Program-made: the position numbers and the translations under genes
In this document: positions 55,592 through 64,000 of the stretch, piece after piece
Position numbering within the stretch: the first letter of the stretch is position 1
Layout of the letters: every line of letters begins with the position of its first letter
The notes under the pieces: model-generated
Told to the model about the DNA's origin: nothing
Databases searched by the model: none
The model's input: only the letters and a program-made list of their open reading frames with translations
DNA from: Tiliqua scincoides
Taxonomy: Eukaryota > Chordata > Lepidosauria > Squamata > Scincidae
Assembly (NCBI RefSeq): GCF_035046505.1
Contig: NC_089822.1
Coordinates: 99,642,659 to 99,706,658 of the forward strand
Length of the DNA stretch: 64,000 nt
Direction of reading: 5' to 3'

Positions 55592-55837
55592 CAGGGGTGT
55601 CAAACTTGTTTCATACCAAGGGCTGAACAGCATTCATGATGCCTGCTGAGGGCCGGAAGTGATGTCATTAGGCAGAAAGTGATGTTGCTATTCAAGATAC
55701 GGGAGAGCCAATTTTCATGTGGGCTGCCCTTACAGCAGTAACATCTCAGCACTGCTCAGCCACTGAGAGCCTGAGGGCCGGATAAAAAGCATCCACGGGC
55801 CACATCTGGCCCCCAAGCCTTATGTTTGATAGCCCTG
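55592..55837. mobile_element. hAT element of 'GTGTCAAAC' type (246 bp), eroded
   Basis: Ends CAGGGGTGTCAAACTTG and, inverted, CAGGGCTATCAAACATAAGG. It has the same terminal type and some interior phrases (GAAGTGATGTCATTAGGCAG, ATCTCAGCACTGCTCAGC) as 32468-32776. The flanks CTCTAGAG and GATTAGAT agree only at 4 of 8, so the duplication has decayed or the right edge is off. Confidence 0.7.
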
Positions 55838-56194
55838 GATTAGATTGTCTTTTAATTCTTCCCCAGGACTCAGCACTCTGGCACTGCAGTAAAAAGCGAA
55901 GTTAAGCCTTGACAGAACCTGATTGCGCAATCCTTTGCTCCTACTCTTTTCTCCCTCTTCCAAAACGGAGTTGTTTGTCTTCTACTCTTCCAACACCCCT
56001 CTAAAAAAAAGAAAACTTTCCTGCAATGCTGGAGTTTGTCCATGACTTGCTGGCTGCTCCAGTTTGTGGTAAAGTAGGCAATTGGAATTGTTTACTAGTC
56101 AGCAGCATTGCTGGTGCATGCTTTGAGGATATATTTCTCAGAGAGAAATGGATTCAACAAAAAACCAGATTCATGCTCAAGACCTACCAAAAAC

Positions 56195-57215
56195 AGTTCA
56201 GGTGGGTCAGGACCCACCTAAAATGCTCATGACCCATCCGAGACCAACTGGTGCATCAGGACCCACCTGAAATTTTCATGTCTGGTGAGTTCTGACCCAT
56301 CAGGTGGGTTTTGGGTGGGTCATGAGCAATTCTGGAAACTCTTGATGCACCTGGAGGGTTTTGAGCATTTCTGGTGGGTTCTGGCCCACCTGGTGGGTCT
56401 TGGATGGGCCCTGAGAATTTCCTGTGGGTCCCAGCCTGCCTGGTGGGTCTTGGGTGGGTCCTGAACATTTCCGGTGGGTCCCAACCCACTTTGTGACCCC
56501 GATCATATACATTTCTGGTGGTTCCCGGCCCACCTGGTGGGTCTTGGGTGGGCCCTGAGCCTTTTTAGCAGGTCCTGGCTCACCTGGTGGTTCTTGGGTA
56601 GGCCCTGAGCATTTTCAGTGGGTCCCACACACCTTGAGGTTCTCGGCTGGGCCCTGAGTATTTTTGGTGGGTCCCATCCCGCTTGGTGCTTCTCAGGCAG
56701 GCCCTGAGCATTTCTGGCGTGTCTCAGTCCACCTGGTGGGTGGGCCCTGAGCATTTCCCAGTCCACCTGGTGGGTCTTGGGGAGGCCCTGAGCATTTCCG
56801 GCAGGTCCCAACCCACCTTAGGGGTCTCAGGTAGGCCTGGAGCATTTCTGGTGGGTCCCAACACATCTGGTGGGTCCCAGGCGGGTGATGAGCATTTCTG
56901 GTGGGTCCCACTCGACCTGGTGGTTCTCTGGCAGGCCCTGAGCATTTAACAGTGGGTCCCGGTCCACCTTGTGGGTCTCTGGCAGGCCCTGAGCATTTAC
57001 GATGGGTCCTGCCCTGCCTGGTGGGTGGGTCCTGAGCATGTCTGGTCAGTATTGGCCCACCTAGTGGTTCTCTGGCAGGCCCTGAGCATTTCCAGCAGGT
57101 TCTGGCCCACCTGGTGGGACTTGGGTGGGCCCTGTTTGTTTCTGGTGAGTCCCGGCATGCCTGGTGGGTCTTGGGTGGCCCCTGAGCATTTCCGGTGGGT
57201 CCTGGCCTATCTGCG
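56195..57215 (+). repeat. Minisatellite, 50-bp unit, ~20 copies
   Basis: Diverged head-to-tail units of 50 bp with the pattern GAGCATTTCTGGTGGGTCC, then YGGCCCACCTGGTGGGTCT and TGGGTGGGCCCT. Unit length was counted directly over 56363-56462. Copies on the left (to about 56340) and right edges are the most diverged. Open frames on both strands across it are period artefacts, since 50 is not a multiple of 3. Confidence 0.9.
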
Positions 57216-58625
57216 CTGGAAGTGATGTCTTTAGGCAGAAAGTGAGTTTTAGGATGCTGAGAGGCACTGGGCCTTCGTGTAGGATGCTTATGGAATTAGC
57301 AACAGGAGGCCTCATGTCTAAATCTGGCACACGAATGTTGTGGCCCCAATTCACAACGCAGTCATCAATGTTGTGTGAGGAGGGAGTGGCCCCAGAATCT
57401 GCTAGCTATCAATTCTGGGTACTGTGTGTGCCCACTCCTCCACCCAACACCCATCCCTCTAAAGGCATTTTGGGTATTTATTTAGGAGTTTATCTGCAAA
57501 TATGTGACTATGACCAGTGTTTGCAAAAACGTATCATGCAGGCACCTGACACTCAACCCAGAGCTAGGACCAACAATAGCTTTAAGTGCACATTTGATGG
57601 TCAACAGCTATACATGTGACCCTGCAGTGACCCTCCTGAAAAAGGAGTGGTGACCAGAGGCTCTACAGTGCAGGCCATGAATTCCCAGGAAGTGGTAGTT
57701 CGCTTCTTACCTCCTCCTCCCATAACAGGATATATGAAGGGAAACAAGTGCACTTCCAAACTGTCAAATGCCATGAATGTCTTGTGCAAAGAGGTTCATT
57801 GCAGGTCTCCAGTTGGAGCAAACAAAAATGTTCATGTCTTCCACTGTTTCTGCTTTAGCCTTCAGGGCAGAGGTCTTCTAAGGATGTTGTGCAACGGTTT
57901 GAACTTTGCTCAACTTGTCTGAGCACAACAGCTACCTTTTTTTTGTGTCCCATCCAAATATTTTCTTCAAGAACAATATGACCCTCCCATTGCTAATTAC
58001 CTCCTGTTCTAAGATATGTGAGCAAACACAGTCTACCCACACAGAGCCTGGATGCCAGCTTCCCAGCTGTCGCCAGACTACAGACGAATTGTGACAATGC
58101 TGGTTACCTAACAGTGTTCTATTAAACATTAATGTACACCAGTTTGTGGACATAAGGTGGTGGGGTCAGGCAGGAATTCTTTCAAAGGATCTCTGTTGGG
58201 TAGCTCTTGTAGATCCTAAGTGGACAGAATCCTGGCATAGAATGATCAAACAGGTTCTTGTGTTCTCCACAACCAAAAATCTTCCCACTGCGCAGGGATT
58301 CCGGGATTTAAACCAGTGACTCTCTTCCTGGCAAAACTGCTGCAAATGCTCCACCCCAAAGGCAGGGAATTGGCCCTTACTGAATATATATCCTTCAATC
58401 CCATCTGCAGACCGTTGCTTATGCAGCAGGTGGCCTACAGCGCCTCACACAAGTGGCACTGACTTCTTTTTCTTGTTTGCAGAGTGCAAGTTGAACAAAA
58501 AGTAGCAAGTGTAACCAGGTGTAAAGAAAGTGGCTCCTCAACAGAAGAGGAGGTGTTCCCCTATCATATCCATGGGAATACATTCCCACCTCCCTGATAC
58601 CAAAACAGCAGATAAAAGGGCACCC
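57216..58625. other. Intergenic DNA, no gene recognised
   Basis: No gene match and no clear repeat boundaries. Only chance frames. Confidence 0.4.
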
Positions 58626-58630
58626 TATAC

Positions 58631-58860
58631 TTACTGTGGAGCCAAACACTCATGTTTCTTCCTTTGCAGCCCATTATGGAACATTACAGGAGGAACGTGA
58701 GAAGTGAGCTAGACCACTAGAGGAGGGAGACTAAGAGAACACTATAGCATTCTGTCTCCCTCCTCTAATGTTCCAGTTGACCGCTCTTCTCCTGTTCCTC
58801 CTCTAGGATTCTATAACAGGCTGCAAAGGAAGAAACATGAGTGCTTAGCACCACAGTAAA
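58631..58860. mobile_element. 230-bp palindromic element (long hairpin), TTACTGTGG ends
   Basis: The left arm (TTACTGTGG..., ACACTCATGTTTCTTCCTTT, GCAGCC, ...AGAGGAGGGAGAC) is mirrored by the right arm (GTCTCCCTCCTCT..., GGCTGCAAAGGAAGAAACAT, GAGTG..., CCACAGTAA). No other copy was noticed in the window. It looks like a MITE or a long hairpin locus. Confidence 0.7.
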
Positions 58861-59029
58861 GAAGACAGATAAGTAATGTGCATGCAGGGGGGAGCGGCGA
58901 ACCACAGATGTGAATCTGTGAATATGGGATCCTGGACACAGGGGGACGTGCAAGTTGACCTCAGGCCTGCATGACAAGCTGCACATGTTGAAATTCAACC
59001 CTCTGATGGACCAGGGCACAGGATTTCAA

Positions 59030-59148
59030 GCTGCTTCACACAGGTCTGTTGTGTGCTCCCTGAAGCATTTGGTGGGTCACCGTGAGATACAGGAAGCTGG
59101 ACTAGATGGGCCTTTGACCTGATCCAGTGGGGCTCCTCTTATGCCTCA
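59030..59148 (+). mobile_element. CR1/L3-type LINE 3' tail
   Basis: GGTGGGTCACCGTGAGATAC, GGAAGCTGGACTAGATGGG and GATCCAGTGGGGCTCCTCTT, the standard L3 end module. Confidence 0.8.
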
Positions 59149-60258
59149 CTGTTAAAAATGCTCTCTGGTGCATTTGGGCAGATAATTCATTCTCCACCAT
59201 TTTATTTCCACCCCCAGAAAAGCTTTACCTGTTTCACATTTAAACAGTTAAAAGCACAGCATCAGAATAAAGTGACCCCTTTGAGAGGCATGGTTTGCAA
59301 CTGTTTCAACTCATTACACCTTTTTAATTAACTTGGTTCAAGTTTAAACAAATAGAATGTGGAGGTAAACAAAAGAGTAATGATGCTGGCATAATTTAGG
59401 ATAAAAAACAATAGTTGGCCTTGGGTAAAAATCCATCCAGTATAATGCTACTGCGCCCCTCAATTCCAACCCCAGGACTGCAAAAGTGCAGAGAGAGGGA
59501 TTTGGCTCACTAGTAAAACCAGTGGTTGATCAAGGATGTAATTCTCCCTTACAAATTCCTCTGGTCTGGTGAGCTATTCCAGTCCCTTTCCAGTACTGAG
59601 CTCTTAAAAGGCCCCACCTCTCTTTGGCTATCAGTTTTGCATGGGAAAGTGGAAAGATATCCAAGCCAATCGTGATATGACTAATAAACCACATCTGCTG
59701 TTCTTACTGTATGTGTGGTACAAAGCCTGCAAAGTAAAGTCTCCATTGTTCTTCCCCTTCCTCTGTAGACAACTTGGCTGGTAGGCCAAAGAAATCCTTG
59801 ATTGCCTCCACACAAGTTAACCGAAAGAAAGGATGTTTATCACAGCACAGCACCCGCTCTACTCCAGAGGTTTTCAAATTACTCACATCGCCCACAGCAG
59901 AACACACAAACATACACATTAGAGCATAACAGGAGACACAGTTTCCAACAAGGAGATTCATCTCTTATGGATTCCATTTCCTGCGAACGTTACAGAAGGA
60001 TGCTCTATGAGGCTGAAATCCTATACATCCTTAACTGGCGGTAGCTTTCACTGACCTCACTGGGACTTCTGAGCATCCTGCCTGAGCCACTTAGCTTTGC
60101 TGGGGGTGCTTTTGCCATCCTATACAGTGACTCTTATCAGCACTTTTCCTGCAAGGGGTTCATAGTAGTTTTAGTAAGTCAGTATGCTGCTTCCCATTGC
60201 ATTGAAAACTTTTTCATTCTTTACATCATATTGCTAATGGAATGTCTATTGCATGTAG

Positions 60259-60266
60259 TTTATTGG
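60259..60266 (-). terminator. PRAG1: Candidate PRAG1 poly(A) signal
   Basis: Minus-strand CAATAAAC about 640 nt downstream of the PRAG1 stop. It is plausible but other sites further left are possible. Confidence 0.3.
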
Positions 60267-60901
60267 TTGTGATCTGCACTATTCGCACACTTAGGTGAAA
60301 ACTGCATGGTATGTGCCAAGACATTTAAAAGAGCTTCAGTGCCTTTAAAGCAGAGAGGAATCCCGAGTGAGGAAGTGTCAAGGGAAGGGTGTTTTACTCT
60401 TTCTCTGCTCCAAATTTCAAGTGGCTTTTCCCCTGCAGGATTTCAAATGGAAATGTGTGCACACGCGTGTGCGCTGCAAAAAGAAAAGTATTGGGGAACT
60501 GGCTTTTTAAAACATATGTTTAAAACATTTGTTCCAAGAGTGATCACAGTTGTCATGAAAGTAACAAAAACACCCTACGGAGAGAAAAATCATCCACAAT
60601 AGGAAAAACACACACATTTTGTTTACGGCTTGCTTCTGAGTGTTACTTGGCAAAACATTTGTTGCTGGATTCTAGATACACTGTTTACAGTTTACAACAC
60701 TCACAATGACATTTACCCTGAAATTTATGTGACTTTGATCTACTCTGATGCAACTGAATGTGAAACATGGTCCGTTTTACTCAATGAATCATTTCACACA
60801 GAGAACTGCAATGTGTACCATTTTCCATAAGGAGATCGCTCCGAGAAAACTCTTTTTCAATTTCCCTTCAATCTTATGCCACATTTCAAAAGCTGTGGAG
60901 A

Positions 60902-61921
60902 TCAAAGCAGCTGCAGAAGTTTCAGAGACTTAGAGAGAGAAAACGGATCTGCAGAGGCTAAATACTGACAACACAGCCAGTCTTCCAGTTCGACATTCCG
61001 CTCTGCGTCCACAGCCCTCTCCGCAAACTTCATCATTAACAAGACCCGTTTCATGTCAATCCAGTTGTGAAGAGCATTGTGAAGAACTTCTTCATGGTTA
61101 AGAGGCTGCTCTGTTAGGTCCTTCCTGGGACCCCAGAGCAGACACTGCAGTATTCGTTTCGCCTCTGTGATGCAGATGCGTTTGATGGGGTCTGCTTCCA
61201 GGAGCAAGTGAGCAAGCTGCTGGAGACCCCGAGAATAAATGGAGAGGTTGGGGAGTGGGGGGAGGTCGTCCTGGCTGTACTCCTGCCCTCGGAGGTGGGC
61301 TCTCACTTCAAATGGATTGGGCTGGTGCAACAGCTCATAGATGAGGATCCCAGTTTGGAACTCGTCAAACTTTTTGTACTGGGAAGCGGACACAATCTCA
61401 GGAGCCAGCCGGGCCTGGTTCTTTTTCACTTTAGACTCTGTGGTGCCCGACTTCTGCTTAGCTTTCAAAAAGTTGCTGATGATAAGCCTGGGCAGGTGCT
61501 TGTCCTCTTTGGTTTTACTGCAGGGGAGAGGAGGTCTGCAGTGTACCAGCAGCAAGTTCTCTAGGCAAAGATCTCTGTGGATGACGCTGTGCTCCTTGAG
61601 GTGCTCCAGGCCATTGCAGAGCTGCAGGAGCAGGAAACATACCCGCCTCTCGTACAGCTCCGGTTTAGTTTTATGGAGAGACCCAGCGCCCCTCACAAAG
61701 TCCGCTGCAGTCTGGTGTGGTACTTCACGGGTGATGACAACCACGCAGTCTTGCTCAGTAGTAGCACGGGAGGGGCACTGGCCATCTGCAGAGGCATTTT
61801 TCAACATGCTGGAGGGCACGGAGGCGACAAAGTGCCCACAGTCCTGCTGGATGTTGAAGTGAATGGGAACGGAGGGGGTGCAGCAGGAGGTGGCGGCTTT
61901 AGTGTCTTGAGATTTACAGAT
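60902..61921 (-). CDS. PRAG1: PRAG1 (pragmin/SGK223) last coding exon: C-terminal pseudokinase lobe, 339 codons plus stop
   Basis: PRAG1 is a PEAK-family pseudokinase scaffold that acts with Csk and Rho-family signalling at the cytoskeleton. The exon starts after acceptor TCTATCCACAG at 61921 (phase 0) and ends at TGA 60904-60902. It contains VPIHFNIQQDCGHF, EQDCVVVITREVPHQTA and the catalytic-loop relative VIHRDLCLENLLL. SNF replaces the DFG triad (LIISNFLKAKQ), which with the PEAK-type fold marks a pseudokinase. APE-like RLAPEIVSASQY, LLLEADPIKRI and the C-terminal dimerisation helices NWIDMKR...ELEDWLCCQYL...LKLLQLL follow. The match is to PRAG1 rather than PEAK1. Upstream exons lie beyond the right edge. 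The in-frame ATG at 62206 is in the intron and not used. Confidence 0.95.
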   Translation of the reverse strand: MCKSQDTKAATSCCTPSVPIHFNIQQDCGHFVASVPSSMLKNASADGQCPSRATTEQDCVVVITREVPHQTAADFVRGAGSLHKTKPELYERRVCFLLLQLCNGLEHLKEHSVIHRDLCLENLLLVHCRPPLPCSKTKEDKHLPRLIISNFLKAKQKSGTTESKVKKNQARLAPEIVSASQYKKFDEFQTGILIYELLHQPNPFEVRAHLRGQEYSQDDLPPLPNLSIYSRGLQQLAHLLLEADPIKRICITEAKRILQCLLWGPRKDLTEQPLNHEEVLHNALHNWIDMKRVLLMMKFAERAVDAERNVELEDWLCCQYLASADPFSLSKSLKLLQLL

Positions 61922-63390
61922 CTGTGGATAGAAAAGTAGAAAAGTGACAGAAGCAGAGACCAAGACAGTCATCTGATGGGGGGGGGGCGATGAAGGAGAA
62001 GATGGAAACAAATAACAAAGAGATGGCTTCAGAGAAATATGAACCCCCAAAATTGTCAGAAGTATTAAGCAGGCAGGCTGCCTGCTCAGTAGGGCAAAGT
62101 TCTGAGAGCATTTCAGTGTGTATCTGACCAGGTGCTCAGCTGGAATCTTATTAGCCCACCAAGTCCTTCTCAGCTGGTAGCCGCAATGTGCCCCCCCTCC
62201 AGTCACTTGCAGAGGGAGAGCTGAGAGTAGGAATTCAGGGTCTATTTTCCCTTAAGATTTGGGTACCACAGAATGGCTATTTTTATTGCCTTTTTATTCC
62301 TTCCCTCAAACGGATGTCAATTTATTGTTTTGTTCATGAAACAAAGTGACAACACAGTGACTTCAGGAGTCTCTGTAGAAAAATGGGCTTGTTCCATTGT
62401 ACTCTAGGCTCTCTAAGCTGCAGTGCCTCTCAACATTCTCTTCATAAGCACTTTTATTCAAAGGTTTGATTCAAGGGTTTATTTATACCTGATCCTGGAT
62501 TGGAAAGTCATCTAAGAGCCCACACATCCCTGAAGCAAGTGTACCCTTCTTAGCCTGGGTGCAAAAATAAACACAAGAAACAGTTCTTTTTGTATTCTGT
62601 AGAAAATGCTACAACCTCTATATTCTGAAGGTCAATAACTGTTTCTGACTGAGCAATAAAAAAGAAAGATTTTTTTTTTTAAAGCTGGACAAGAAAGAAA
62701 ACAGAGACTGGATATTAAGTGGAGATGGCCTGATGCCCTGGACTATTTTTCTCTCTCTATGTAAAACAAATTTTTTGTTTGGATAAAGCAACAGAGTCTG
62801 AAAACATTCAAAAAGATCTATGAACAAAGAAGTGTATTTAAAATGCTGTATATTTTGAGGTCAAAGCTTGTTGTCTTGCAGCTGCAAGAACTCTTTTAGA
62901 GAATTCAGAGCTGGGGGATGAGAAGAAGGTCATTGAAAAGGACCTCGGATAGCAAACTTATTTTAATTGCATTTTATATTGAAATATCATTAACAAACCA
63001 TTTTTGAATGCTCTTGCCCCCTTGGAGGCATTGGGAAGGCGTGCTTGATGCCACTCAACATATTTTTATTTTCTTGACAGAAGCATCTGAATACTATACA
63101 GAATATTTTATGCAGCTATTGTTCCCTATTACTGTCATGCCAAGTATAATTAATTAGGCTGTTGAAAACGGTGTTGATTTTAAACGGAACATGTAGTTGC
63201 AAAGATTTCAACCAACATTTCCTATTTCATTGCACTTACACTTTGTAAAGAAATAAATCAAAACAACACAATTATCTTGTTATCACAATGATCTTGTCAC
63301 AGAATTGCCAGCAGGCTTATAGGGGTAAGGTCAGCAAAGGGGGTCTTGCTGCAAGTGTTGTCTCTGGCAGAGGCCGGGTGACAGCAACCA
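61922..63390 (-). other. PRAG1: PRAG1 intron (3' part)
   Basis: AT-rich and almost free of recognisable repeats, unlike most of the window. No second PRAG1 exon was found. The stretch 62840-63270 looks single-copy and could be conserved non-coding DNA. Confidence 0.55.
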
Positions 63391-63394
63391 AGTG

Positions 63395-63670
63395 TAGAGC
63401 CCTCTCTGTGGTGGCACCTTTATTACAGAACTCCCTCTCAGTGGGAGGGAACAGCCCCCTCCCTGCTAGCCTTTGGAAGACTAGCATTTTGAAGACTTTC
63501 CTTTTCTGTTCAGTCTTCCCTTCTTAAATAGCTGCTCTGGGTTTTGTTGCTGTATTTTGTTTTAATTTTGTTGCTCTTTTGGCATTATACGAGTTTCTCT
63601 CCATGTTGTGTGCAGCCTGAGGCACTCTATTTTGAGGGAAAGGCAGGATATAAATAATTTAAATAAACAA
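63395..63670 (+). mobile_element. LINE-like 3' fragment with 'AAAGGCAGGATATAAAT' tail
   Basis: Begins near GTGGCACCTTTATTACAGAA and runs through TGGAAGACTAGCATTTTGAA to GGGAAAGGCAGGATATAAAT and an AATAAA-rich end. It resembles the tails of L2-like LINEs and tRNA SINEs. The family is not certain. Confidence 0.5.
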
Positions 63671-63894
63671 ACATTCACAGCATGCTGAGATCTTGGAAAC
63701 GGATTCTCTACTCAACATCTTAAAAGTGCATGTGTGTATTTGGGGGAGATGTGGCAGACAGAGGAGAGGACTACTTCCCACACTCCTCTTCTGCTTCAGT
63801 TGCTGTTCTCTCAGATGTGGTATCTGGGAACCTGACTGGGGAAAAAGAGGTGACAGAGGGAAAGAGTTCAAGCATTCGGTGAGTAAAGACCTAA

Positions 63895-64000
63895 GGACCC
63901 AATCCCATGCAACTTTCCAGTTTCGTTGTAGCTGCAATTCAGCCCCAAGGTGAGGGAACTTATTCTCTTACCTTAAGGAAGCCTCCATAACTGCCCCACT
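63895..64000. mobile_element. Long palindromic element, copy g (cut by the window edge)
   Basis: Starts after TAA with GGACCCAATCCCATGCAACT and continues with CAAGGTGAGGGAACTTATTC. The right end is outside the window. Confidence 0.7.

Noticed and set aside
56256-57225. Proline/glycine-rich open frames on both strands
   Set aside because: They are produced by the 50-bp minisatellite. A unit not divisible by 3 gives shifting pseudo-repeats in all frames.
61974-62206. N-terminal extension of the PRAG1 open frame to the ATG at 62206
   Set aside because: Homology stops near 61921, where a good acceptor with a pyrimidine tract lies. The rest is intron.

Overview
This is nuclear DNA from a vertebrate, most likely a squamate reptile and probably a lizard. 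Spliced, intron-rich vertebrate genes are set in about 90% non-coding sequence. The repeats are of kinds I associate with squamates: CR1/L3 LINE tails, short hAT elements, short palindromic elements carrying CAATCCTA, a tRNA-type SINE and a 5S-rRNA-type SINE. No bacterial, viral, LTR-retroelement or CRISPR sequence was seen.

Layout. (1) 1-2200: the 5' end of RBPMS on the minus strand. Coding exon 1 (22 codons) sits in a GC-rich promoter block and the rest of the gene lies beyond the left edge. (2) 2200-31000: about 29 kb of intergenic DNA made largely of repeats. (3) 31092-42211: the complete DCTN6 gene on the minus strand, seven coding exons, 190 aa. (4) 42212-44521: the head-to-head interval between DCTN6 and MBOAT4, with a CpG-rich promoter. 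(5) 44522-53287: the complete MBOAT4 gene (ghrelin O-acyltransferase) on the plus strand, three coding exons, 447 aa. (6) 53288-60900: repeats, including a minisatellite of about 1 kb with a 50-bp unit. (7) 60902-61921: the last coding exon of PRAG1 (pragmin pseudokinase) on the minus strand, with its upstream exons beyond the right edge.

The order RBPMS - DCTN6 - MBOAT4 and their relative orientations match human 8p12. In human, LEPROTL1 follows MBOAT4. Here the next recognisable coding sequence is PRAG1, which in human lies far away at 8p23.1. The genes do not form a functional pathway: they cover RNA binding, the dynactin pointed end, ghrelin acylation and a scaffold pseudokinase. They are linked only by ancestral synteny.

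Much of the detail is in the transposon record. Many elements can be delimited to the base by their target-site duplications: 8 bp for hAT, TA for mariner-like, and TAA/TTA for the palindromic elements. Several are nested. I did not find a novel multi-gene system. The most notable items are a LINE fragment whose target-site duplication contains the MBOAT4 stop codon, a set of palindromic element families sharing terminal motif and target site, a 5S-derived SINE sharing its tail with a LINE in the same window, and two long hairpins.
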